In this document: positions 1 through 10,914 of the stretch, piece after piece
Position numbering within the stretch: the first letter of the stretch is position 1
How the letters are laid out: the number at the start of each line of letters is the position of its first letter
DNA from: Rhineura floridana
Lineage: Eukaryota; Chordata; Lepidosauria; Squamata; Rhineuridae
Assembly: GCF_030035675.1 (NCBI RefSeq)
Contig: NC_084484.1
Coordinates: forward strand, 187,862,934-187,926,933
Direction of reading: 5' to 3'
Length of the DNA: 64,000 bases
Program-made: the position numbers and the translations under genes
Notes under the pieces: generated by a model
The model's input: only the letters and a program-made list of their open reading frames with translations
What the model was told of the DNA's origin: nothing
The model's database searches: none

Positions 1-1020
1 TCCCCCCCGCGCCCCCCCCAGGAAGAGCCCCAGCCTCCGCAAGTGGCCCGGAGGGAGGGAGGGACACTTCCGTCCCCGCCGCAGCCGAGCCGCCCCCTGC
101 AATCCGGGCAGGCTGCCCTGGGGGCAAAGTGGCTGCCTCGGAAAGCCCAGTGGGAGGGCGGCTTTACTTCCCAGTAACCCCGCGCAGGAGAGAGGCCGTG
201 CTTCGCAGAGGCCGACCCGGGAGGCTCCGGGGGGGGGGACTTTGGCGCTCCACACGTGCTCAGAGGGGCCCTCGCCTCCCACCGCCTGGCCTAGCACCCA
301 CAGAGTCCCGTTGCCGCCGCCCGTGCGGCGGTCCGGAGGGAGGGGGGAGGCGGGGGTCCCGGCCGGCCGCCTCCCCCTTCCTGTCTCCGGGGCGGAACGA
401 GCGGAAGTTTGGCGGCTGCCGCCCAGCCCGCCGCGGAGGAGCAGGTGAGGGAGTGGGGCGCCCGGAGGGGGGCGGGGGAAGGACGTGGTGCCTGCGGGGG
501 GGTCCGTCCTCCCATGCGGAGCAAGCCCAAGAGCCCCCCGTAGCCTGCCCATTCTGCAGCCCCCCGACAGGCAGGCGCCCGCTTCCGGAGCCTGCCCCCA
601 GCTTAGGGCACCGCCTGCACTGAGCCCCCCCCGAATGGTGCCCCGCTTCTTTGCTTCCTCCCGAATGCGAAGGCAGCGGGGGCGGGGAGGAAAGGGCCTT
701 TCTCGGCCTCTCTTCTTTTACTCCCCCCCCTCCACGGCCAGCGCCTCTTGCTGCTGAGCTGAGCTCTGCCTCCCTGCAGGGCTGGCCGGGCTTCTTGTTG
801 CCACCCCCCTCCCCGCTGCCCCAACTCACAAACAAACCACATGGGCTCCAAGGCGCCCCGGCGCCCCTGGCTGTGGGGAGGGGGCTCTCAGTGTTGTTGA
901 GGGAGGGACTCCGCTCGGCCTCGCTCGGCCTTCCCGGCTCTCGTCCTCTACCTGGCAGGGGGGCACCAGGGTGGCCCACCTGGCGGGGCTGTTGGGAGGC
1001 CTGGCGCAGGTGCACGCGGC
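1..1020 (+). promoter_or_regulatory. CpG-island promoter and candidate first exon of the ANKRD50-like gene
   Basis: The first kilobase is very GC-rich and dense in CpG, with many GC-box-like motifs. A good splice donor (gcag then gtgagg, exon end at 444) follows a purine-rich GC block, so a non-coding first exon ending at 444 is likely. A second possible donor (gcgaag then gttagt) ends at 1951. Either could splice to the acceptor at 2084/2085 (pyrimidine tract, then ccag) that begins the first coding exon. Long open frames here on both strands are a by-product of GC richness and resemble no protein. The transcription start cannot be fixed from sequence. Confidence 0.6.
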
Positions 1021-2084
1021 GTGATTGGCCAAGCGGGACGGTCGCTGGGCCATCCTGGCGCCTTCCTTGCAAAACGCCTCCCCTCCCCGTGGGGAAGCAA
1101 GCCAAAGACTGACACGGCCTTTGCCCATTTTACAGCTTTCAAGCGAGGAATGAGGCTGGCCGCAGCGGAGGGCCAGGCACTCTGTGGCTCCCAGGCTGTG
1201 TGTGTAGGGGGGGGGGGAGAGAGGACTCTTCCCTCTGGGAGATCCTGCCTGCTTGAGCTTGCAAGGCGTTCTCTTCCCAGCACCCCCTCCCCCGCCCTGG
1301 CTTGATGCCCCTTGATCCTCTCCCTCCTTTGTGTGGGGCAAGATGCGATGAGGCTTGCCCAGGCAGCCCCCACCCTTTCCTACCCCCGCATTGTGCTTTC
1401 CCAGAAAATATAGTGGGGTGACACGGGGGGGGGGTGTCTCTCTGCAAAAGGGAGGCTGAGTTGGCCTGCCTGGGCTTGATGTGGGGTGGGTGGGACTGCC
1501 CTTCTTCCTCCCCTCTTCCTCCCCCCTCCAGATGCACCACTCCCCCTTCCTTCCTTCCTTCCTTCCTTCTTGGCCCTTGCAGGGAGTGGAGCCCTAGCTC
1601 AAGGCATGTGGGCTCAGCGTGGGGGTAGGACGTTCTGGTTTCCTGTGGGCCTCCTCTATAAGGCCAGCAGAAAAAAACCCCGGTAGGCGGGCGAGGCCGT
1701 ATCCTGCTCACCCCCTTGGCCCTGGCCCTGGCTGGCTGGATAGGTGCACCCTCAAGCTCTGCAGCAAGAGCAGCTTGGGCAGGAGGGGGTTACTGGCCTC
1801 ACCGCCACAGGGCTGGCCCTGCTCAGGGTGTGGGGCTGATGAATCAGCATCCGCTGCTGTTGCTCCGGCTGCGCTGCCTTCTTCTGGAGCACCTTGTGGC
1901 TGGCGCGGCTGGAGAGAGCCCGGGAGGGGGAGGAGGCACGGAGCAGCGAAGGTTAGTGATGGGGGGCATCACTGGGTATTCAGGGGGCCGTGGGTGCTGT
2001 GGGGTTGAGGACGGCTCAGCCACCAGGTTGCCGGACCAGCCAGCAAGCCGTAGGGCTTAACATGCTCTCTCTCTCTTCCCCCAG
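445..2084 (+). other. 5' intron of the ANKRD50-like gene; no gene or transposon seen
   Basis: This GC-rich stretch separates the candidate first exon from the first coding exon. It contains a short CTTC microsatellite (about 1546-1569) and several runs of seven or more C or G. I recognise no interspersed repeat or coding exon in it. Confidence 0.5.
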
Positions 2085-2191
2085 GCCTCCCCCCGCAGCT
2101 ACTTTCCAGGCCCCCCACCGGCTGCCCTCGGAACCCGTTCTGGCCCTCCCTTGGCGCTGCCCCTTGGATTCCGCCATGCCCCCAGCCTGGC
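2085..2191 (+). promoter_or_regulatory. 5' UTR part of first coding exon with an overlapping upstream ATG
   Basis: The acceptor ccag ends at 2084. An ATG at 2176 in good context (G at -3) opens a different frame of 53 codons that ends at 2337 and overlaps the start of the ANKRD50-like frame. The main ATG at 2192 also has G at -3 and G at +4, and it begins the recognisable protein. Ribosomes would have to pass or re-initiate after the first ATG, so this arrangement could lower translation. Confidence 0.5.
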
Positions 2192-5100
2192 ATGGAGCCC
2201 GCCGGGAGCCTGCTGCAGGGCAAGCCCTTCTACTGCCGGGAGTGGGCGCTGGGTCGGCTGGCGCTCAGTTTGGAGGGAGGCGGGGGGGTGCTGGTGACAG
2301 GGGGGCCTGGCAGCGGGAAGACGGCGCTGTGCACTGAAGCGCTGTGGCCGACATCCGAGTCAGGGCGCCGGGGGGGGCTGGGCGACTGTGCCCTGGCCTG
2401 GCACTTCTGCCAGCCCCACGATGGCACCACTTGCTCCCCACGTGGCTTCCTGCTCAGGCTGGTGGGGCAGATCAAGCGCTGCCCGCTGCTGCCCGGCTAC
2501 TGTGAGCGCCTGAGCCAGGCAGATGCCCAGCATGCCCTGGAGACCGCAGAGTGCAAGAAGGACCCAGATGAAGCCTTCCGGAGGTAAGGAGCTCTCGGAC
2601 ACCCCCCCCCAGCTCTGCCCTAGGCTGCCCAGAAGCTCCGTGTCCTTCTGGAGGTGCATGCTGGTTGTGCCACTGCCCAGGGGGCCGGATCTTCCCAGCA
2701 CTCACCCGAGGGCAGCACCTTCCAGTTGCAGACAGGAGCCACGTTCTTGCTGCTACGACACCAAACCCTCTGCTCCGATGCCTGCCATTTGGCCCTTGTC
2801 TGCCCATTAGGAGATGGACGATGGCATTGCATGGCGCTGTTGGAGGGTTTGCCAACCCCTGTGGTGCCCCCTCCAGGCAACTCTGCTCCTGTTCTGGAGA
2901 GCAAAGGAACCAAGGAAGTCAAAAGAGCCAGGGGGCTGGAGCAACCCCCCTCTCCTGCCGAGGAACGGTTGCAGCATTAGAGGCCTTGCAGTGGGGGAAG
3001 AGGAGGAAGGAAGCGGGGGGGCCACCACGTTGGACAGCTTTGAAAGGGGATAAGAAACAAGCAGAGCCTGGCTGCTGGATCAGGCCAGTGGCCCACCTAG
3101 TCCAACATCCTGTTTTCAGTGGCCAACCAGTTGCCTCAATGGGAAGCCCCCAAGTAGGACCCGAGTGCAAGAGCAACTCTCTCCCCTCCTGAGGCTTCCA
3201 GCAACTGGTTTTCAGAAGATACTGCCTCTGACTGTGGTGGGAGACACAGCCATCGTGGCTAGTAGCCGCTGAGAGCCTCTCTTTCTCCATGACTTAGCTT
3301 AATCCTCTTTCGGTGGCCGTCTGTCCGCCCTCTTTCCTCTCGCTCTGCACACTTATGGATGTGAAAGTTGGACAGTGAAAAAGGCGGATAAGAGAAAAAT
3401 CAACTCATTTGAAATGTGGTGCTGGAGGAGAGCTTTGCACATACCATGGATTGCGAAAAAGAGAAATAATTGACTGTTGTTCTTGTTATGTTGTTATGTT
3501 ATGACAACAGGATGCTGGATGAGATGGGCCACTGGCCTGATCCAGCAGGCTCTTATGTTTTATACCATTTATTTATTTATTTGATTGATTGATTGATTGA
3601 CTGATATCCCGCCTTTCCTCCCAGCAGGAGCCCATGGCTCAATCCCCCGGGCAATTAAATGGATGTGACAGGAGGAGCAATCATCTGAAGTTCCTCTTCC
3701 TGTTGTTGTTATGTGCCTTCAAGTCGATTACGCCTTATGAATCGGTGACCTCCAAGAGCATCTGTCATGAACCGCCGTGTTCAGATCTTGTAAGTTCAGA
3801 TCTGTGGCTTCCTTTATGGAATCAATCCATCTCTTGTTTGGCCTTCCTCTTTTTCTACTCCCTGCTGTTTTTCCCAGCATTATTGTCTTTTCTAGTGAAT
3901 CAGGTCTTCTCATGGTGTGTCCAAAGTAGGATAACCTCAGATTCATCGTTTTAGCTTCTAGTGACAGTTATGGTTTAATTTGTTCTAACACCCAATTATT
4001 TGTCTTTTTCACAATCCATGGATGTTCAGAGGTGGTTTACCGTTGCCTTCCTCTGAGTCTGGATGCCTCTTAGTCTGGTGTCTCAGCTTTGACCATTCTG
4101 CCTTGGGTGCCCCTGCTAGGAGTCTAGCCTCCTGGTCTAGACTCCTGACGGCATTGCTCTCAGCTTCTTCAACACTCTCAACCCCCCTCACCACATTAAG
4201 GTGTGCATCCTATAGGGGGAATTGACTGTTAGGACATATTAAACCAGAACTGTCACTAGAAGCTAAAATGATGACACTGAGGTTATAGAATAGAATAGAA
4301 TAGAATAGAATAGAATAGAATAGAATAGAATAGAATAGTAGAGTTGGAAGGGGCCTATGAGGCCATCAAGTCCAACCCCTGCGCAATGTAGGAATCGAAA
4401 TCAAAGCATTCCCGACAGATGGCTGTCCAGCCGCCTCTTGAAGGCCTCCAGTGTCGGAGAGCCCACTACATCTCTAGGTCATTGGCTCCATTGTCGTATG
4501 GCTCTAACAGTTAGGAAGTTTTTCCTGATGTTCAGTCAAAATCTGGCTTCCTGCAACTTGAGCCAATTATTCCGTGTCCTGCACTCACACTTTGGACACA
4601 TAATGAGAAGACCTGATTCACTAGAAAAGACAATAATGCTGGGAAAAACAGAAGGGAGTAGAAAAAGAGGAAGGCCAAACAAGAGATGGATTGATTCCAT
4701 AAAGGAAGCCACAGACCTGAACTTACAAGATCTGAACAGGGTGGTTCATGACAGATGCTCTTGGAGGTCGCTGATTCATAGGGTCGCCATAAGTCGTAAT
4801 CGCCTTGAAGGCACATAGCAACAACAACAAACACGCTTCTGTAAGACATCAGTGGTGGAGGAGGAGGCGGCAGCTACCAATGGCTACTGGCCACGACAGG
4901 CATCTCCTCTCCCTGCTCTCTGGCTGCCAGCTGCTGGGACTGGCAAGGAGGGCAAGTGTGCTGCGTTTTGCTCAGGTCCTGCATTGGGCTTCGCATCATG
5001 CTGGGCATCTGGCTGGCAGCTGTGAGGACGACAGGATGCTGGACTAAACGGGCCCCCGTTGGGCCGATCCAGCACCCGCAGGGCTCCTTGATGTCCCAGG

Positions 5101-8100
5101 GTGAGGTCCCACAGGCCGGACAAGCAGGCTTTGCTGTGCTGTTTGTCCCTTTTCGGGCCTGTTGGGAGTTGCTCGTTTGAGCTCTGGAATCCTCTTCCTC
5201 TCCCCCGCAGGGCTGTGCTGCTCCCCTTGCTGGACTTGCCTCCTCCCATGAAGCCCCTGCTGCTGGTGGTGGACGCCCTGGATGCAGGCAAGGCTGAGCG
5301 CGAAGAGGAGCGAGCCCCTCCTCCAGGGCCCAGCCGGACCATCGCCCAGCTCCTGGGGAGCCACCTGCAGCTGCTGCCCCCCTGGCTGCTCCTGGTGTGC
5401 ACTGCCCGCTCCCACAGCAAGGGGGTGCTGCGCCTCTTTCCTGGTGAGGGGGAGGGGAGGGGCAGACCAAGGGGGGGGTGCCTCAGACCCAGGCAGGCAG
5501 CTCCCTGGCCATGGAGGTTCTCCAAAGCAAAAGCCTGGGAGCTCTTCGGAGGCGCTTCAGCGAAGACATTTTCACTGGAATGGGCTGTGGGTGGCTGCAC
5601 TTGCACCAGAAGCTTGGTCCAACTTCCCCTTGCCCTGTACGGGTGATGGGGGGGAAGGGGCCATGTGGGGGGGATGTCGCTCCCTTCCCACTGTGGTCCT
5701 AGCCTCTGTTCTCAACGAGAGGGGGCGGGGCGGGGCATGCATCGGGAATCTTTTCTGACCGGGGCCTTTCCAAGAGAGGAGAGGAGAGGGCAGAGAGCCC
5801 CTGTTGCCCCCTGGGCTTCTTGGGCTGCACTTCATGGGGTGGCCCAGCAGGAGACCATGCGGGGCAGAGGGGGGTCCTTTCTTTTGTGGATTAATCACCC
5901 CTTCTGTTGGCCACCCTTTCGGGGAGGGCCTTTGGCGGTTCTTATCCTTCCGTTTCCTTTGCAGGGTTCCGGCGGCTGTGCCTCGATGACCTGCGCTGGG
6001 AGCCGGTGGTCTGTGACATGCAGCAGTACATCCTGGCGCGGCTGGATCAGGAGGAGGCTCTCCGCCGGCACCTGACCCGCGACACGGCCGAGGCCCTGAG
6101 CCAGCTGCACATCAAGAGCAACGGGTGCCTGCTATACTTGGAGCGGGTGCTGGATGGGGTGGCTGTGGAGCTGGTCACCCTGCGCGAGGTGCGCCACATT
6201 CCAGGGACGCTGTATGGACTCTACCTCTGGCTGTGCCAGCGCCTCTTCCCTGGCCGCGAGTTTGCACATGTCCGCCCTCTGCTGGAGGCCCTCCTGGCTG
6301 CCCCCAGCCCTCTGGGGCCTGCGGAGCTCTATGCGGCCGTCTGGACACGCCACCCGGTGCCCCAGAAGGAGTTTGAGGCCTGGCTTACCGCCCTGGCACC
6401 ACTTCTGTGCCAGAGACCCCCTGCCGGCGGCGCCTGCATTCTCTTCCATTGTAGCTTTGCTGAGTGGCTCTGCGACGTCAAGCACTGCACCCAGAAGTAC
6501 CTCTGCTGCCCAGCCCGTGGGCACGCCTTGCTTGCCATGAGTGCCTCCTGCCGCGCGCCAGGGCTGGTCGCTGGGCAAGTGCACGAACTGGCCCACCACC
6601 TGCTCTGTGCTGAGCTGGGCATGGAGCCCTGGCAGCTGGCCCTCTGGCTTGTGTGGTGTGGGGCACCTGTTGAGGGCTGCCTGGAGTTGGACGAGATGCT
6701 GCTGCCGTTGGAGCCAGCGGTGCTGGAGCTGTTGGTGCTGGCGGGGGCTCGCCTGGGGGCCCGGGGGCCCGGGCCCTCCCTGCAGCAGGTGCTGGAGCGT
6801 GAGGATTCGGTACGGCTGTTGCTGGAAAACGGTGCCAGCGTCAACCAGCGTGATGTGAATGGACGGACTTTGCTGGCGAGCGCCGCCCACAGTGGCAACC
6901 ACGAGGTGGCTGGGCTCCTCCTGGCTCGTGGGGCACAGGCAGAGGTCCCAGACCGGCACGGGCAGACACCCATGACGCTGGCTGCCCGCCAAGGGCACAC
7001 AAAGGTCTTGCTGTGTTTGCTGGCCCACGGCGCCAAGGTTGACCGCCCCGACCGGGAAGGGTGGACAGCGCTGCGGGCAGCTGCTTGGGGGGGGCACAGC
7101 GAGGCCGTTGGCGTCCTGCTGCATGCTGGTGCCAACGTGGACTGCGCTGATGCTGAGGGAAGGACAGCACTGAGAGCAGCTGCCTGGGGAGGCCACGAGG
7201 ACATAGTGGCCACGCTGCTGGAGCACGGGGCTGACATCAACCGAGCAGACACTGAGGGGCGCACGGCACTCATTGCTGCAGCCTATATGGGCCATCGCGA
7301 GATAGTGGCGCGGCTCCTGGCTCACGGCGCTCACGTGGACCATGCAGATATGGATGGGCGCACCGCACTTTCTGTGGCAGCCCTGTGTGTCCCAGCTAGC
7401 CGTGGCTATGCCAAGGTAGTAGAGCTTCTCTTGGATTACGGTGCCTCTCCGGGACACGCAGACCAGGATGGCATGAACCCATTGCTGGTTGCTGCCTATG
7501 AAGGCCACGTAGATGTGGTGGAATTGCTGCTGGAAGCTGGTGCGGATGTGGATGAGGCTGATGCTACCGGCTGCACCCCTCTGCTGGCTGCTGCCTCCAT
7601 GGGCCACCGAGCCGTGGTGGACACGTTGCTGCTTTGGGGTGCAGCCATTGACGTGCTGGACAGCGAGGGCCGGACTGCTCTGGGCATGGCTGCTGGGCAG
7701 GGCAGCGAAGCCGTGGTGAGAGCTCTGTTGGAGCGCGGCCTGGATGAGAACCACCGGGACGGGCTGGGCTGGACCCCGCTGCACTTGGCTGCTTGGCAGG
7801 GCCACGCAAGGACCTGTGCTGCCCTCCTGGAAGCGGGGGCCCGCGTGAGCGAGCGGAACCGAGACGGGCGGGTCCCACTCATGCTGGCCGCCCAGGAAGG
7901 GCACCTGGGCGTCGTGCAGCTCCTGCTTGACCGCGGCTCCCCCATCGACCACCAGGGCTACAACGGGCTCTCGGCCTTGGCCCTGGCCATGCTGGGCAGG
8001 CACTCGGCCACGGCAGAGCTGCTCCTGAGCAAGGGGGCAGACGTGAACCTGTCTGACGCTGAGGGGCGGCCTATGCTCTACCTCCTGGTGCTGGAGGGGC

Positions 8101-8981
8101 GCGTGGAGATGGCAGAGCTGCTGCTGGAGAACGGGGCCGGCCTGGAGGGTCGTGATGCCCGAGGGCGCTCCGCCTTGCATGTCGCCTGTTGGCAGGGCCA
8201 GGTGGAGGCCACACGGCTGCTGCTGAGCTATGGGGCTAATGTGGATGCCCTGGATGAGGAGCGCCGCTCGACCCTCCACTTGGCTGCCTGGCGAGGCCAT
8301 GCCAGGATTGCCCGCCTCTTGCTGGAGAGCGGGGCGCAGCCTGACCATGCCTGCAACCAGGGGGCCACAGCACTGGGCATTGCAGCGCAGGAGGGCCAAG
8401 CGGGCGTGGTGGGAGTCCTGCTGGAGCACGGGGCCAGCCCCAATGTGCTCGACAGGGCCGGCCGCACCCCCATGCGCATGGCAGCCAAGCAGGGGCACCA
8501 GGCCGTGCTGCGTCTGCTGGAGGGTTGTGGGGCCTCCCCCGTGCCAACCTCCCCGCAGCTGGACTCCTCCAGCAGCTCCGCCAGCAGCCCCGTCCCACCC
8601 GGCAAGCGGGGCAGCTCCCCCTCAGCCTCGCTGGACTCCGCGAGCGAGCACTGCAAGTCCCGGGTCTCCCATGGCTCATCGGGGGCCACCGGGGCCACCT
8701 TCCACTCCCTGGCCACGGCCCAGACAGTGCCGATTGACTGCCTCAGCTTTGCCCAGCAGGTCCAGCAGCACTCACTGCCCCGCCGGCGCCAGGCACCCCT
8801 CTTGCCTGTCCACTGCCCGCCCACCCCCTCTGCTGCTCAGGACAAGCGCAACGGGGACCCCAGGGGACCCCTGATCTCCATCGACACCCTGGATCCCCAC
8901 CTGCACCTGAAGGCAGCCATCAAGTTGCAGTTCGAGGGCCCCACCTGTGGCTACGAGTACAAGCAGGAGACGCCCCTCTGA
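2192..8981 (+). CDS. ANKRD50L: ANKRD50-like ankyrin-repeat P-loop protein, three coding exons
   Basis: Coding exons are 2192-2583, 5211-5443 and 5965-8981, all with GT-AG borders and matching phases, giving 1213 aa. Exon 1 encodes a KPFYCREW motif as in ANKRD50 and a Walker A, GGPGSGKT, at residues 37-44. Exon 2 carries a Walker B-like LLLVVDALD at 147-155. Exon 3 has the [17 protein letters not shown] block, [17 protein letters not shown], then about 17 ankyrin repeats (about residues 486-1063), one with the same CVPAS insertion as ANKRD50. A Ser/Pro-rich tail retains [15 protein letters not shown] and the terminal ETPL. ANKRD50 itself is about 1430 aa as I recall; the shortfall is mainly in the tail. 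The family acts in SNX27-retromer recycling at endosomes; that role here is inferred. Divergence throughout suggests a paralogue rather than ANKRD50 itself. The symbol is descriptive. Confidence 0.9.
3060..3320 (-). repeat. CR1-type LINE 3' end, antisense
   Basis: The text 'gatcaggccagtggcccacctagtccaacatcctg' and what follows (ccaaccagttgcc, ggaagc, agccatcgtggctagtagcc) is the complement of the 3' untranslated end of a reptile CR1-like LINE. The same unit recurs at 19945-20160 and, in sense, at 3503-3558. It lies in intron 1 of the ANKRD50-like gene. Confidence 0.7.
3349..3466 (+). mobile_element. RTE/BovB LINE fragment, sense
   Basis: It translates in part as [16 protein letters not shown] and [10 protein letters not shown], the region after the reverse transcriptase in BovB/RTE LINEs (compare the copy at 32775-33412). 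It is about 120 bp and broken at both ends. Confidence 0.6.
3503..3558 (+). repeat. CR1-type LINE 3' end fragment, sense
   Basis: 'acaggatgctggatgagatgggccactggcctgatccagcaggct' is the sense form of the CR1 3' end seen reversed at 3060. It is followed by an A/T-rich ATTT/GATT simple repeat to about 3605. Confidence 0.65.
3701..4020 (-). mobile_element. RTE/BovB LINE ORF2 3' end, antisense
   Basis: On the minus strand a 72-residue frame (3946-3728) contains [35 protein letters not shown] and VHDRCSWRS, the characteristic C-terminus of the BovB/RTE ORF2 protein. The 3' tail appears as ttgttgtt at 3701. From 4021 the sequence changes to an unrelated repeat. Confidence 0.85.
4021..4223. repeat. 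Unclassified interspersed repeat between two BovB copies
   Basis: The stretch with agaggtggtttaccgttgcc and the Cys/Ser-rich text after it has the look of a dispersed squamate repeat, since the tttaccgttgccttcctctga motif is common in such genomes. I cannot place it in a family. It separates an antisense BovB copy from a sense one. Confidence 0.35.
4224..4831 (+). mobile_element. RTE/BovB LINE 3' end, sense, split by a CR1 insertion
   Basis: BovB sequence runs from about 4224 to 4287 (cactagaagctaaaatgatg) and resumes at 4589 (actttggacacataatgagaag). Its frame then ends with [11 protein letters not shown] and a TAG at 4816-4818, followed by a caacaacaac tail. Between 4288 and 4588 lies an antisense CR1. 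The BovB copy is therefore older than the CR1 insertion. Confidence 0.85.
4288..4588 (-). mobile_element. CR1 LINE 3' end, antisense, inserted into BovB, with TAGAA expansion
   Basis: After about ten units of a pentanucleotide (TAGAA)n at 4288-4338 comes gagttggaaggggcctatgaggccatcaag, the complement of the CR1 3' end, extending to ccgtgtcctgcact. The simple repeat is best read as an expansion of the short tandem tail that CR1 elements carry at their 3' end. Confidence 0.75.
5010..5080 (+). repeat. CR1-type LINE 3' fragment, sense
   Basis: gacaggatgctggactaaac and the gatccagcac that follows match the CR1 3' end unit. It lies about 130 bp before coding exon 2 of the ANKRD50-like gene. Confidence 0.5.
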
Positions 8982-10400
8982 CAAGCTGTGGGGGCATACC
9001 GGAGGGGAAGAGGAGGGGGAGGTCTCATCTTTGCACAAAGTCCCTGCAGGCCTCTGTTTGGTGATGGTTGTAGGGGGTCACCCATGGGACTAAATGGGCC
9101 TAACCCTTACTGGCAGGGCCATGGGGTGGTGGTGGCTCCATTTGCCCCTGAAACTTCTGCTGGAGGGGCATTCCAAGCACACACATTCTTGGCAAGGGAG
9201 TTGTGGGGAGAGCCAAGCTTTGTCCCTCTGTCCCCCCATCTCCCCTCCAGTTTCTTTCCAGGATGGAGACTGGGAGGTAGGACTCCACACCCCAACTACA
9301 GAGCACAGAGGATCGTGACCTGGGGAGATGGGCAGGTTGGGGAGGAGGCTATGTCCTTGGGGAAACTTCATGTCCCCCCTAAGCCGCCTCCTGTGGCTTC
9401 CTGCTGTGTGCTCTAGCGGGGCCGCGAACTTCAGGCGGTTCTTATGGAGAGGCAGCCAGAACAGACAGATGCACACACCTCCCCCCCCCAAGACATCCCT
9501 CCTTAACTTCTGTAAGCTTCAGCTATGGGGCAGTGAAATGCAGGGGAAAGGAGGGATGTGGAGGTAGGAAGGAAGGGGCTGCACAGTGTGTGTGTCTCTG
9601 CCTGGCTGAAGGTGAGTGCAGGACTTGCCTGAAACATTGCACCTCCCTGCCCCCCCCCCCAAAAAATCTGCCACTTGGATCAGGCAGGTCTGTAAGGTGC
9701 TGGTGCTTGCTGTGCAGTCTGATGTTCTGCAGAGGGGCAAGGCCCCCAGAGGGCCCTTCCTCAAAGGGTGTCGTGCTTTTGTGGTGGGCGACATACAGAA
9801 GAGCAGGCTGAGCCCCCCTAAGGTCCCAACTCTGACACTGGAGGGGGAGGGGGCAGCAGCAGCTGTCCATGAAGGGGGCTCCAAGACCAAACACCCCCGG
9901 CTGCTTCGTCAGGTGCAGATTTGCCACCCTCTTTCCTTAACCCCCCTCCCCCCGGCCACATATCAGCCAAGAGTGACATTGCCACCTGCTGAGGAAAGCA
10001 CAGAGAACATTTCCTGCTGCCCCCCCCTGAAGAAAATGCTCCTAGGCAACCTCCCCTTGGGTCCCTATCCTTGGGGGGCCAAGGCCTTTGGGTGCTCATG
10101 GGCTGGCTCTGCCTCCACCCTGCCCCCTGGTGCTTTGACCACGCTGCTGCCTTCATTTGTGTCGTAACCACTGAGTGAGTGGCTATAGGTGACTTTGGAA
10201 CCACTGGATACCAAAAATGACGGGGAAGGGGGCAGCCCCCTGGTGCCTCCCTCCAGCCCCTGGGAGCCAACACAGCCCCCTGGCCCACCACCCTAGACCA
10301 CCAATGCTGACTGTGGCCCTTGTTGCTGCAGGGCTACCTTGTGGCTTGTGTGGATTTGCAGAATTCCTGGCATCAATAAAGGTCCAACTCTGGCAACAGT
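8982..10400 (+). other. 3' UTR of the ANKRD50-like gene
   Basis: From the TGA at 8979-8981 to just past the AATAAA at 10376-10381 there is no further coding similarity and no recognised transposon, so this is taken as a 3' UTR of about 1.4 kb in the last exon. It includes long C runs near 9480, 9650 and 10020. Confidence 0.65.
10376..10381 (+). terminator. AATAAA polyadenylation signal of the ANKRD50-like gene
   Basis: This is the first canonical AATAAA on the plus strand after the stop codon. It is followed within 30 bases by a T/G-containing stretch (caacagtcttgtcctgg). Confidence 0.6.
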
Positions 10401-10914
10401 CTTGTCCTGGCATCTATTGGGGAGGCTGTTTGGAGGAGGGGGCCCCCAAGGGCTGATGGCATCCTCGTGTTCCCTTCCCCCACCGCCGCCACCATCTCCT
10501 CAATGCCTGTCTTGCCCTTCTGGAATACAGCGAAGCCTCAGTTACCGACATGCATGAGTTCCTGGGCATGACTTTTTTCACAGACACTTTGGTACCAGAG
10601 GTAGGAACAGCATACAAAGAATAGGGATAGGTTCCTACACTACAAATAAGAAGAGCAATTCAACGTATTTCAGCAAACTTTTTATTCAAAACTAACAAGG
10701 TGCATGTCTGACATGAAACAACCAGGTCAGGTCAGCCTTGCATACAGACTCCTGGAAGGCTTCTTCCAAAATGCATCCAGGGATGCCTGCCTTGCCTTTT
10801 TTTTTTTTATCGTGGAGCATCTTGCTATAGCAATCTCAAGCTTTAAGCACAGTTCCCTCTGTATACTGGAGCAGGCAGGCAAGGGACAGCCACCGCCACC
10901 ACCCTGTGCTGGGT

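Noticed and set aside
260-1105. 281-codon minus-strand open frame in the first CpG island
   Set aside because: It is Pro/Arg/Gly-rich with no recognisable domain. It arises from GC-rich DNA with few stop codons.
6132-8498. 788-codon minus-strand frame opposite the ANKRD50-like exon
   Set aside because: It is the shadow of the ankyrin-repeat exon on the other strand, and its repeats merely mirror the ankyrin repeats.
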